Shown: positions 33,322-42,075 of the stretch, piece by piece
Layout of the letters: the number at the start of each line of letters is the position of its first letter
How positions within the stretch are numbered: the stretch's first letter is position 1
From: Bacteroidota bacterium
Lineage (GTDB): Bacteria > Bacteroidota > Bacteroidia > Cytophagales > Cyclobacteriaceae
Assembly (NCBI GenBank): GCA_018267215.1
Contig: JAFDYX010000002.1
Span: 124,001-188,000 of the forward strand
Reading direction: 5' to 3'
DNA length: 64,000 nucleotides
Position numbers and translations under genes: made by a program
The notes under the pieces: model-generated
The model's database searches: none
Told to the model about the DNA's origin: nothing
The model's input: the letters and a program-made list of their open reading frames with translations, nothing else

Positions 33322-35199
33322 TCACCAGCCTATTCCATAATCTTCTCCGTGGTTGCTGCTTCCTCCCCAAAAGCTGCCATGTTTCCAATCGAAGTAGATG
33401 GCATTGATCGGCCCTGAAGTGCGCTCGTCTGTGCTCAATCTATAGCCCATCTTCAACAATTCTTTTTGCACATAAGGCGGTGTGTTGGAGTTGATCAACA
33501 TATAACCCGGTTTGGGTTTCCGATCTTGGCCATCGCCTCCCGCATCTCCCAGTGATAAATAAAACTGGTAGGTGTTGATGTTGGGCGCTTCTGCAGCTTC
33601 TTGCACGGTCATGCCAAACTCTACCATGTCGAGGAAAAACTGCAACAGATTTTGATCTTGTGTGTCGCCACCCTGCACGGCAAAAGATAAAAATGGCTTG
33701 CCTTCTTTCAGGGCGAGCGAAGGTGTGAGCGTAACACGCGGCCGTTTGCCGGGAGTTACCACATTAAACGGACTCAGGTGAGGGTCAAGTACAAAACTCT
33801 GCATACGCTGGCTCATGCCCACACCGGTTTTGCCGGCAATGCAGGCAGGTATCCACCCTCCGCTGGGCGTAATGGAAACTACCCAACCCTCTTTGTCAGC
33901 TGCCTCCACTGAGGTAGTGCCCGCCCATACCTTGCTCAAATAGTTTTCGTCCAGTGGGGTGGGCTCGTTCCAGTTCAATGTCTGGTTCCACTCCTTTAGG
34001 TAATTTGCATACGGATTTACTTTTCCTTCAAACGGGTACGGATCGCCCGGGCCGACATGGGCATCATTTCTTTCCCAATTAATTTGCTTCACTCTTTCTT
34101 TCGCATACTCTTTCGAGAGCAATCCTTTCATCGGCTGGTCGGAAGAAAATGCCGGGTCGCCATAATAAAAATCGCGGTCGGCAAAACTCAGGTTCATTAC
34201 CTGGTACAACGTGTGCATATATTTTGCTGAATTAAAACCCATGGCTTTGAGGTCTATGTTTTCGAGCATGTTCAGCGCCTGCAACAGCATTGGCCCTTGC
34301 GTCCACTGCTGCATTTTGTACACGTCTATTCCTTTGTAGTTCACAGACAGCGGTTCTTCTATTTTTACTTTCCAGTTGGCGAGGTCTGCTTCGGTGAAGA
34401 GCCCGCCTTGCTCATTATTGCCGCGCACAATTTCCTTGGCAATGTCGCCTTTATAAAATCTGTCGTAGGCGGCATAGATAGCTTCTTTTCTGTTTTTGCC
34501 TTTCTTCAATGCCTGTTGCTCGGCATCAACCAGTTTGCGCAGTGTTTCCAGTAAATCTGTTTGTTTAAAAATTTCTCCTGCTTCGGGCGCCTCTCTTTTT
34601 TCTCCGAGGTGAGGGAGAAATACCGATTTTGAATACGGCCACTTTTTTATCATCTCCTTGCTTCGCTCGATTGAGTTGGCGGTTTGTGCCTCGATGGGGT
34701 ATCCTTCTGCCAATTGCATGGCCGGGGCGAGTGCTTCTTTTAAGCTCAGTGTTCCGTATTCTGCCAACATGGTGGTCAGTCCGCCTACGGTGCCGGGGGT
34801 AGTGGCTGCCAGCGGGCCAAAGTTGGGTGGGAAATGGTAGCCTTTGTTTTTGAAAAACTCAGGTGTAGCACCGGTGGGCGCCACCCCAAGTGCGTTAATG
34901 GCAATTACCTTTCCGGTTTTAGGATTGTAAATGAGTGCCTGTGTTTCTCCGCCCCAACTCAACACATCCCACATAGTGCAGGTAGCCGCCAGCATAGCAC
35001 AGGCTGCATCTACGGCATTACCTCCTTTTTGAAAAGTGATAGCTCCGGCAGTGGCAGCCAGCGGCTTGCCGGTGATGGCCATCCAATTTTTTCCATGCAA
35101 CGGAGGCTTTTGAGTTCCGCCCGGGCGGGCATTGAACGACTGGGCAACAGACACCAGTGCCACCGAAGTTAATGCGAGAAACAAAAACAGACGTTTCAT
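33322..35199 (-). CDS. ggt: Gamma-glutamyltransferase
   Basis: 625 residues: signal peptide (1-19, ending VAQS), then the GGT proenzyme. The autocleavage and catalytic Thr is Thr428 in AGTTSVEAADKEG, so the small subunit begins there. It hydrolyses glutathione and gamma-glutamyl amides in the periplasm. The longer N-terminal subunit (about 427 residues) and the small subunit (about 198) fit the family. It is convergent with the GIN gene (20-base gap). The variant TTSVEAAD in place of the usual TTHxxVxD is worth a check. Confidence 0.93.
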   Translation of the reverse strand: MKRLFLFLALTSVALVSVAQSFNARPGGTQKPPLHGKNWMAITGKPLAATAGAITFQKGGNAVDAACAMLAATCTMWDVLSWGGETQALIYNPKTGKVIAINALGVAPTGATPEFFKNKGYHFPPNFGPLAATTPGTVGGLTTMLAEYGTLSLKEALAPAMQLAEGYPIEAQTANSIERSKEMIKKWPYSKSVFLPHLGEKREAPEAGEIFKQTDLLETLRKLVDAEQQALKKGKNRKEAIYAAYDRFYKGDIAKEIVRGNNEQGGLFTEADLANWKVKIEEPLSVNYKGIDVYKMQQWTQGPMLLQALNMLENIDLKAMGFNSAKYMHTLYQVMNLSFADRDFYYGDPAFSSDQPMKGLLSKEYAKERVKQINWERNDAHVGPGDPYPFEGKVNPYANYLKEWNQTLNWNEPTPLDENYLSKVWAGTTSVEAADKEGWVVSITPSGGWIPACIAGKTGVGMSQRMQSFVLDPHLSPFNVVTPGKRPRVTLTPSLALKEGKPFLSFAVQGGDTQDQNLLQFFLDMVEFGMTVQEAAEAPNINTYQFYLSLGDAGGDGQDRKPKPGYMLINSNTPPYVQKELLKMGYRLSTDERTSGPINAIYFDWKHGSFWGGSSNHGEDYGIGW

Positions 35200-35345
35200 A
35201 GATGTAAATTTTCAATGTCAAAGTAATGAGTTCAAACTGATTTTCAAGTAACGAATGAGGCCAACTGCATTAGCTGATGTTAAAAGGTATTTCTTTGCTC
35301 TGCCAAGCCCGATACTTTTTGTATCTTGCCATAAACCCTTGCACT

Positions 35346-35744
35346 ATGGACTTAAGCGCTTTGATGAAAAAATATGCCGAGCAGATAGGTGGGCAATACA
35401 CCGAATACGACTCGTTGCAATCTATTATTATCGTGCCCGTTTCTGGTGGGCGGTTTCAAACCGTGGTGGGCAACATCGTTAAAAACGATTTGTACAACCG
35501 CCAGCTTATCTCGCTGCGATCTAAAGTTTGTCCGGCAAAAAAAGAAATGGATTATAAAATGCTGCTGGAGCAAACAGTATTTTTTAACTATTGCAGGTTT
35601 ATCATCAAAGATAATTACATACAGATAGAAGCCGTTGCCCCGCTATCCAGCATATCGGAGGAGACCGTCAAAGAGATGCTGCAAGAAGTAGCCAACCTGG
35701 CCGACCAGTTTGAGTTGAAACTGACGGGGGCGGATATCTACTAA
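35346..35744 (+). CDS. Unknown small cytosolic protein
   Basis: 132 residues starting MDLSALMKKY at 35346; the in-frame ATG at 35277 adds residues that look non-coding. The pattern is helix, four to five beta strands (SIIIVPVSGGRFQTVVGNIV), then a long C-terminal helix (SEETVKEMLQEVANLADQFELKL). It resembles YbjN or type III chaperone-like folds only by general layout; I cannot assign it. Divergent from ggt by 146 bases. No signal peptide or membrane segment. Confidence 0.65.
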   Translation: MDLSALMKKYAEQIGGQYTEYDSLQSIIIVPVSGGRFQTVVGNIVKNDLYNRQLISLRSKVCPAKKEMDYKMLLEQTVFFNYCRFIIKDNYIQIEAVAPLSSISEETVKEMLQEVANLADQFELKLTGADIY

Positions 35745-35899
35745 AAATACACATTTGATAATTAAATTTATTGTCAGGTATTTTAGGTAATCATGCGCCT
35801 GCCAATATTTTGCCTATGAGCCCTACCGCTACCCGACATTCAGACAACCGGCACCAAAATTTTTATAAGCAATATGCCACAGTTGTGCAACGAGGCTAA

Positions 35900-37279
35900 T
35901 CAGTAAACAATGTTCCCCCTATAAATCAGCGAGCGAACAGACGACATTCTGGAAACTGCTTCTGCCGAGCAACTGGCATCTATCAGTAACATATTGGCAT
36001 CATCTCCCGGCTGGGGCCATAGGCGTTTGCCTTGATCACTCAGAGGAAGGATACCTCCTGTTGCAAGTTTTAATATCCTCGATAAATCCAATTCTGTAGC
36101 CTTTCCGTAGAGTTGTGCGGCAAGGTTGGCTTTATACAGTACGCTTCCTGTGCCAAAAGTACTCCAGTGATCTACAATACTATCGTTTCCAGTCATCACT
36201 TTTACACCGTGTTTCCATAATGTAGGAATGGGCATGATCAGGTTTCCAAATGGGATCGTAGAAAGGATTCCTATTTGAGCTGCCGATAATTTTTCTGCGA
36301 TGGCTTCTTGCCTCGAAGCCTCTAATACACCTAAGATAAAACAATGACTTAGATAAGTTTTACCTTTTAAAGCTGGGTTTTCATTTACTTTATCAATCAG
36401 GTACTCTACTGTTTTCAATCCCGAGTCGCCCGTTTCGTGCAAATGTATATCAATACCTTTATTATAGTCCAAAGCCAACTGAACGGTAAAGTCAATCGTT
36501 TTCTCGATAGCTCCATCTAAGGTGTAAGGATCTACTCCTCCAATAAAATCAATTCCTGATTGGGCAGCCAGTTTCATCCAAGGTGCGGAGTCTGTATAAA
36601 ACAAGCCATGCTGTGGAAAAGCTACTAACTCAGCACCAAAACTATTCTTTTTATTTTCCAAAGCTGTCTGTAAATGTTTCAGGGAATCTAACTGAGAAGT
36701 AGGCTCAATATTAACATGGCTGCGGGCGAAGGCAGTACCCTTTGATTGCAACAGTTCAATCTGTTTTTCTGCTTTATGAGTTGAGTCTTTGAGTAATTCG
36801 GGTAAAATTTTTTGTTCTAAAGCAATCATTCCTTTAATTCCTGAAGTTCGTTTTTTTACGGCTTGCCACGGCTCTGAGTATCTGGTTTTATCCAGATGGA
36901 TGTGCATGTCTTGAAAAGCAGGCAACAGCAGCAGTCCTTTGGCATCAACTGCATGGATGTCGGGTTGGTTAGGCTTGATCGTTTTAATCTTTCCGTTTTC
37001 TAATTCGATATAAAATAATTCTGTCTTCGTGCCAGACACTTCTTCATTTACATATTCGAAGCCTGTTTCTAACCGCACATTTTTAAGGGCAAATGATCTA
37101 TCTATAACAGTCGCCTCTTGCCTGTTATCGTGTGTAAAAAAATTTGACTCGAGCATGCCTGATATAGGTGTTATACCGGCAATGCCAAAAGCAAATCGTT
37201 GAATAAATTTTTTTCGAGGTAAAGAGGCTGGATCTTTTTTTGTGTTATGTGAGCTCATTGTATCATCATTTATTTTCAA
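35900..37279 (-). CDS. Amidohydrolase, cytosine-deaminase-like, with export leader
   Basis: 459 residues: an N-terminal leader with basic RKKF followed by a hydrophobic run (FAFGIAGITPISGM), Tat-like but without a true RR pair, then a metal-dependent TIM-barrel hydrolase. Metal ligands appear in DMHIHLDKT, HLHETGDSG and SHCFILG, and TGNDS near the end supplies the Asp. This layout matches cytosine/isoguanine deaminase-type amidohydrolases; the substrate is unknown. The start may be at 37279 or at 37258. Base use is more AT-rich than its neighbours, suggesting transfer. Confidence 0.8.
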   Translation of the reverse strand: MKINDDTMSSHNTKKDPASLPRKKFIQRFAFGIAGITPISGMLESNFFTHDNRQEATVIDRSFALKNVRLETGFEYVNEEVSGTKTELFYIELENGKIKTIKPNQPDIHAVDAKGLLLLPAFQDMHIHLDKTRYSEPWQAVKKRTSGIKGMIALEQKILPELLKDSTHKAEKQIELLQSKGTAFARSHVNIEPTSQLDSLKHLQTALENKKNSFGAELVAFPQHGLFYTDSAPWMKLAAQSGIDFIGGVDPYTLDGAIEKTIDFTVQLALDYNKGIDIHLHETGDSGLKTVEYLIDKVNENPALKGKTYLSHCFILGVLEASRQEAIAEKLSAAQIGILSTIPFGNLIMPIPTLWKHGVKVMTGNDSIVDHWSTFGTGSVLYKANLAAQLYGKATELDLSRILKLATGGILPLSDQGKRLWPQPGDDANMLLIDASCSAEAVSRMSSVRSLIYRGNIVY

Positions 37280-37499
37280 AATTACAGTATCAGTGACACA
37301 ATGTATTTTTTTTTAAAAACGCAATAATAAATATGGCTGCCCTTGCTTGGTAATTGATGCCCTGAAATGTGTTACTCTTTACAAGCTATCAAAATTCCCA
37401 TCTATTTATCATTGTCCTTTCAGTAATCGCAAATAAAATGTTTGTTACCTTCAGCAGACGTAGCAGATTACAGTTTGGTTTCTTCCACGATAAAACAGT

Positions 37500-37514
37500 A
37501 TTGCTAAGAGCAAT
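37500..37514 (-). terminator. Weak hairpin after corA
   Basis: ATTGCT-AAG-AGCAAT is a perfect 6-bp stem with a 3-base loop, three bases after the corA stop; on the minus strand it is followed by ACTGTTTT. The T run is short, so this is a weak candidate. The 238-base gap 37280-37517 is AT-rich and otherwise shows nothing. Confidence 0.3.
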
Positions 37515-37517
37515 TTA

Positions 37518-38519
37518 TTAAAACCACTTTTTGCGTTTAAAATAAAAGATCATCCCCGCCATGATTAGCGCCATGCCACCCCACACAATGGGGTAGCTGT
37601 ACCGCCAGTGCAACTCGGGCATAAATTCAAAATTCATACCGTACACACCTACGATAAAAGTAAGCGGAATGAAGATGGTGGAAATAACGGTGAGCACTTT
37701 CATCACTTCGTTCATCCGGGTATTCAGCGTATTGATGTAAATATCCATCAGGCCGGAGGTCAGGTCTTTGTAGGTGTCGAGCGAATCAATCAGGTGGACG
37801 ATGTGGCTATATACATCAGAGAAAAAGCGAGCGTTGGAGGGATCAATAAACCCGCTGTCATCTCTCACCAATTTATTCATGGCATCGCGCAGCGGGTAGA
37901 GCGCCTTGCGCAAAAAGATCAGTTCTTTCTTCAGCCGTTGGATGTTGCGAAACTCCTGACCGGTGGGCGATTGATAAATTTGTTCTTCAATCTGCTCGAT
38001 TTGCTGGCCTATGTTTTCAAGTACGGCATAGTAATTATCTACGATGATATCCGTGAGGCGGTACAGCAGGTAGTCGGCTTTCTTTTTGCGCACCCTTCCC
38101 TGATCTAAACGGATGCGCTCGCGAAACGAACCAAACATATCTCCTTCCTTTTCTTGAAAGGAAAGTAAATAATTGTGCCCCAGCACAAAACTGATCTGCT
38201 CGTAATCTATTTTATCGTTTTCGATGCGATACAACATCTTCAATGTAAAAAACAGGTAGTCATCATATTCTTCCACCTTAGGCGGATGCTCGCTGGTAAT
38301 ATCTTCCAACAATAAACTATGCAGCGAAAAATGTCCACCAATTTTATTGATCAAATTTACCTCGAGCCCATCGAGGTTAATCCAGTTCACCAAGTCTGCC
38401 TGCTGTTTGTTCAGCAGGTCATCTACCGGCAAATCATTGTGGCTGAAATATTCTTTTTCGTTGTACTGAATCAGTTCAAGTATGATTCGGGTGTGGGCAG
38501 CTTCTGTTTTCTTTTTCAC
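37518..38519 (-). CDS. corA: CorA-type magnesium/cobalt channel
   Basis: 333 residues of the CorA family of Mg2+/Co2+ channels: a long cytoplasmic alpha/beta funnel domain, two C-terminal membrane segments (about 273-292 and 305-325), and the selectivity motif GMN in VGVYGMNFEFMPEL. The C-terminus is basic (FKRKKWF). It starts three bases after the mscS-like stop on the same strand, so the two are cotranscribed. Confidence 0.95.
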   Translation of the reverse strand: MKKKTEAAHTRIILELIQYNEKEYFSHNDLPVDDLLNKQQADLVNWINLDGLEVNLINKIGGHFSLHSLLLEDITSEHPPKVEEYDDYLFFTLKMLYRIENDKIDYEQISFVLGHNYLLSFQEKEGDMFGSFRERIRLDQGRVRKKKADYLLYRLTDIIVDNYYAVLENIGQQIEQIEEQIYQSPTGQEFRNIQRLKKELIFLRKALYPLRDAMNKLVRDDSGFIDPSNARFFSDVYSHIVHLIDSLDTYKDLTSGLMDIYINTLNTRMNEVMKVLTVISTIFIPLTFIVGVYGMNFEFMPELHWRYSYPIVWGGMALIMAGMIFYFKRKKWF

Positions 38520-38522
38520 CGA

Positions 38523-39359
38523 TTATATTTTACCCACTACCTGATATTGCATGCTGGCCAGGGCAATGCCTTCCTTATCAAACCGTTCTTTGATAGACTT
38601 ATTCAAGTCACATTTCAGGTCAAAAGCATCCGAGGGGTTCCGGCTCCAAATATATGCACGAAGTAGTATGCCGTCATTTAAAAAAGTGAGCACCCGCACC
38701 ATTACCGGAGAGTCGCCACGGGCTACATCTACGGCATCACGGCTGTCAATAAAATAACGGTGCTGCATAGCTTCTTCCTGAATGATGTGAATGGCTTTGC
38801 TCAGGTCTGTTTGAAAAGCAACGGCTATCTCTACAAAAGCACAAATTTTTTCATCGAGAATGGTAGAGTTAATAATGGTTTCGTTGCTGATAACAGCGTT
38901 GGGGATGATGACTCTTTTATTTTCAAAGTCTTTGATCACAGTATGGCGCAGGGTAATGTCTTCCACATCGCCTGCATACGACTGTCCTATTTTTACGCGA
39001 TCGCCCACGCTGAAAGGTTTAAAAATCACTAAAAAAACTCCGCTCACTATGTTGGAGAAAGCCGATTGGGAGGCAAAGCCCACAATGGCAGCCAACACGC
39101 CTGCACCGGTGAGCAGGCCAGTACCATACGCATGCAGTGCGGGGATAGACCGGAAGATGACTGTGATGGCAATAAAGAACAAGACGAAGTTAGCTGCATT
39201 CTTAAAAAAATTATAGCGGGTGGGGTCCACCTTCAACTTGCGCGAAGCCGCCCGGATAAAACGGCTCAGAAAAAAGCGAAGCACCAACGAAATGCTGACG
39301 GTAACCGCCAGCACACTCAGCACAAAAATTATCTGCCCCCAATGTTTGTCTATTGCCAT
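38523..39359 (-). CDS. Small-conductance mechanosensitive channel (MscS family)
   Basis: 278 residues with three or four N-terminal membrane segments (about 8-110), the pore-helix region GAGVLAAIVGFASQSAFSNIVSGVFLVIFKPFSVGD (about 83-120) characteristic of MscS, and the beta-domain (DRVKIGQSYAGDVEDITLRHTVI). It opens under membrane tension and protects against hypo-osmotic shock. It overlaps corA's operon: three bases separate the two genes. Divergent from the prenyl synthase gene. Confidence 0.93.
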   Translation of the reverse strand: MAIDKHWGQIIFVLSVLAVTVSISLVLRFFLSRFIRAASRKLKVDPTRYNFFKNAANFVLFFIAITVIFRSIPALHAYGTGLLTGAGVLAAIVGFASQSAFSNIVSGVFLVIFKPFSVGDRVKIGQSYAGDVEDITLRHTVIKDFENKRVIIPNAVISNETIINSTILDEKICAFVEIAVAFQTDLSKAIHIIQEEAMQHRYFIDSRDAVDVARGDSPVMVRVLTFLNDGILLRAYIWSRNPSDAFDLKCDLNKSIKERFDKEGIALASMQYQVVGKI

Positions 39360-39482
39360 AATAACCTGAAAATTAAGAAATAGTAGGCGGTGTTTCGTCA
39401 GTAAAAGATGATTTTTTAAAAAGTAAGAACAAAACCTTCATCGCGGCAGGTGAACTGTTTACTTATGACTATACTTGCAGCC

Positions 39483-40454
39483 ATGTCTTTGAAACTGGAC
39501 GATATTAAGAAGCCTGTAGCCCGCGAGATGGATGAGTTTGAACACAAATTCCGTGCGGCTATGAAAACCAAGGTGCTGCTGCTCGACCAGATTATGAACT
39601 ATATTGTGAAGCGCAAAGGCAAGCAGATGCGGCCTTTGTTTGTTTTCCTCACAGCCGGCATGTGTGGCGGCATCAATGAATCTACCTTTCGGGGTGCCGG
39701 CCTGATCGAGTTGGTGCATACCGCCAGCCTCGTGCACGATGATGTGGTGGACAACTCCAATTACCGGAGAGGTTTTTTTTCGGTCAACGCACTGTGGAAA
39801 AACAAGATAGCCGTTTTGGTAGGCGATTTTTTGCTCACCCGCGGGCTTTTTCTTGCCCTCGAACACAAAGACTATGAGTTGCTGAGCATCTGCACAGACG
39901 CAGTTAAACAAATGAGCGAAGGTGAATTGCTGCAAATGGAGAAGGCACGCCACCTCGACATATCAGAAGAAATTTATTACGAAGTGATACGCCAAAAAAC
40001 TGCCTCGCTGATAGCCTCGTGCTGCGCCATCGGAGCCAGCTCGGCCGGAGCCGGTGCACCTACAGTAAAAGAAATGCAACTGTTTGGAGAATATGTAGGC
40101 ATGGCTTTTCAAATTAAAGACGATTTGTTTGACTACGGAGAAGAAGAGATAGGCAAGCCGATAGGCATTGACATCAAAGAAAAAAAACTGACGCTGCCCC
40201 TCATCTATGCGCTATCAAAAAGCTCGTGGTTAGAAAAGAAAAAAATTATTGGACTGGTAAAAAAAGGAGACGACCAGAAGAAAATCAAAGAAGTAATTTC
40301 TTTTGTAAAAAATGCGGGCGGCATTGACTATGCCCGGCAAGCCATGGATCGGTACTACGCACTGGCTCTCGAAAAATTAAACTCCTTCCCCGATTCGGAA
40401 TATAAAAAATCATTGACCCAATTAGTGCAGTTCACCATCGAACGAAAAAGTTGA
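39483..40454 (+). CDS. Polyprenyl (octaprenyl-type) diphosphate synthase
   Basis: 323 residues, taking the ATG at 39483 (MSLKLDDIKKP); the ORF start at 39450 adds 11 residues. Both Asp-rich motifs are present: HDDVVDNSNYRRG (first) and DDLFDYGEEEIGKP (second), with KRKGKQMRPLFV before the first. It condenses isopentenyl diphosphate to an all-trans chain, most likely for the menaquinone side chain; chain length cannot be read. It is convergent with the next gene (12-base gap). Confidence 0.92.
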   Translation: MSLKLDDIKKPVAREMDEFEHKFRAAMKTKVLLLDQIMNYIVKRKGKQMRPLFVFLTAGMCGGINESTFRGAGLIELVHTASLVHDDVVDNSNYRRGFFSVNALWKNKIAVLVGDFLLTRGLFLALEHKDYELLSICTDAVKQMSEGELLQMEKARHLDISEEIYYEVIRQKTASLIASCCAIGASSAGAGAPTVKEMQLFGEYVGMAFQIKDDLFDYGEEEIGKPIGIDIKEKKLTLPLIYALSKSSWLEKKKIIGLVKKGDDQKKIKEVISFVKNAGGIDYARQAMDRYYALALEKLNSFPDSEYKKSLTQLVQFTIERKS

Positions 40455-40466
40455 TTGGTACGGCTT

Positions 40467-40934
40467 TTATCTGTGCGAGGCAACGGCTCTGCTCCTGCCT
40501 GCCTCGAGCACGGCATATTCTTTCCATGTCTTGAAGTTACCCTCATCTGATGGTTGAGTGGTCGTGCCCGTTGTTTGGGGCACATAGTTTCCTTCGCTGG
40601 CCCACCATTTTTTAGCGCCATCCCGTGCTACTATTTTATCTACTTCAAAATAATTGATGACCGAGTCTGATACCATCCAGGGTTTTGCCACCGAAGCATA
40701 TTTTTCAAAAATCATGTGGCGCATTTGTGTGCCTCCGGGCTGGTTGTTAAAATGAGAGATCGTGTACGACAGCATTTCGGGTTCGGTCATAATCCAATCC
40801 CAATATTTTTTAGATGAGATGATCTGGGCGGTGGTGAGCAAGTAGCCAAACCCTTGCTCCAGCGGTTCGCGGGTGATCGTACAAAAGGCTTTAAATTCCT
40901 TTTTCTTCTTTCCGAAAAGATTGAGCAGCGCCAT
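40467..40934 (-). CDS. Unknown soluble protein
   Basis: 155 residues from the ATG at 40934 (MALLNLFGKKKKEF); a TTG at 40943 is also possible. It contains an aromatic-rich middle (SSKKYWDWIMTEPEMLSYTISHF) and a conserved-looking region DKIVARDGAKKWWASEGNYV. The start LFGKKKKEFKAFCTITREPLEQGFGYLLT resembles no family I recognise. No signal peptide. Convergent with the prenyl synthase gene; a 135-base gap upstream shows nothing distinctive. Confidence 0.6.
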   Translation of the reverse strand: MALLNLFGKKKKEFKAFCTITREPLEQGFGYLLTTAQIISSKKYWDWIMTEPEMLSYTISHFNNQPGGTQMRHMIFEKYASVAKPWMVSDSVINYFEVDKIVARDGAKKWWASEGNYVPQTTGTTTQPSDEGNFKTWKEYAVLEAGRSRAVASHR

Positions 40935-41069
40935 ACCTAACAAAGTTTATATGTATTAGAACCTGCAACTGCCCAAATAGTTGCATGAAGTGCCATCTTT
41001 TTTTTAAAAAAGTGGATAGTCAGTTCATGAACGAACCAGCGTGGTATTTTTATTGGCAACAGAGTTGCT

Positions 41070-42044
41070 TCATTTCCTCTTTCTTACGATAGCTTCAAAC
41101 TCAGAAGTCAATTTTCTCAGGTCTTGTTTCATCAAGGTAATATACGACCCAATCTGGTCGTACATATCGGCCCGTGTTTTTAGCTGCACAGCGTTATATT
41201 CGCCCCCAGTTCCAAAATATAAGTGGAATGATTTGCTCTTGTTGTTTTTATGCGCTGCAACTTGCCCGAAGCTCTGCCAGTTTTCAACAATTACATCTCT
41301 AAGCGATTTAAAATCTTTTTCGGGTTTTTTGTAGTTCAGATAATACCAAATGGATGGTGGCAGGGTGGCTGAAGCGAGAGCGCCATTCCAAATTTCGGCA
41401 GGCGTATTTCTTTGATGATGGAAGTATATCTTCTTTTTATTCAGCAACATCAAAACACCTAAGGTTGCTTCGGTGATACTGGTTCCCACAGAAACATACG
41501 ATGAAGAATTGCCGGCTGAAGGCGTATTGGATAATATGACTGAAGTGATAGAGCCAACTGCCCCTACGATGATGGAACTGATAATTAAATTTTTTTGGCG
41601 GGTTTCCTGCCTGCTTTGAAGATAGTGAGCAATTTGATCGGCTCTTTTCTCCTCGCAATCCAATTCACTGGCCACTGACGATACTTCGAGGGATGACAAA
41701 TTAATTTTTTGATAGATGTATTGCGCTGTTTCCAGCAACTCAAGCCTTCCTTCTAGGGTTGGGCGGCTGTTATATTTATTTTTTAATGTTTGATATTCCT
41801 GCAACAGATCCAGCAACCCGATGGCGTTGGCTACATTAAGAGATTGAAAAGAAAAATGATTGGTTAGCAGTGTATCAATTTTTAGTTCGTGAATAGGTTG
41901 AGGCAAGTCTTTATCTGTGTAATGATAGTTCGACTGGTTATTACAACTGCTTTCTTCTACACCCGGAATTGACGAAATATTTTTTATTCCTGCACATGAG
42001 GTTACTAGAAGGAAGAGCAGTATAGCTATGTAATTCCTATTCAT
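41070..42044 (-). CDS. Putative lipoprotein with membrane helix
   Basis: 324 residues from the ATG at 42044 (MNRNYIAILLFLLVTSCAG); longer in-frame starts at 42074 and 42053 do not fit a lipoprotein leader. LVTSCAG is a lipobox, so the protein is likely lipid-anchored. A second hydrophobic stretch (NLIISSIIVGAVGSITSVIL, about 155-175) follows a helical region, and the C-terminus is Lys-rich. I know no homologue. It is 31 bases downstream of the thioredoxin-like gene on the same strand. AT-rich, possibly transferred. Confidence 0.6.
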   Translation of the reverse strand: MNRNYIAILLFLLVTSCAGIKNISSIPGVEESSCNNQSNYHYTDKDLPQPIHELKIDTLLTNHFSFQSLNVANAIGLLDLLQEYQTLKNKYNSRPTLEGRLELLETAQYIYQKINLSSLEVSSVASELDCEEKRADQIAHYLQSRQETRQKNLIISSIIVGAVGSITSVILSNTPSAGNSSSYVSVGTSITEATLGVLMLLNKKKIYFHHQRNTPAEIWNGALASATLPPSIWYYLNYKKPEKDFKSLRDVIVENWQSFGQVAAHKNNKSKSFHLYFGTGGEYNAVQLKTRADMYDQIGSYITLMKQDLRKLTSEFEAIVRKRK

Positions 42045-42075
42045 CACGTGCATATCGTTCAGGCAAACTATCAAT

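Noticed and set aside
35817..35900. A 27-codon plus-strand frame in the gap before the amidohydrolase gene
   Set aside because: No membrane segment, no coupling to a neighbour and no conserved feature; likely chance.
37280..37517. Possible small gene or RNA in the 238-base gap before corA
   Set aside because: AT-rich with only a weak hairpin at 37500; no open frame with a start, no promoter pair seen.
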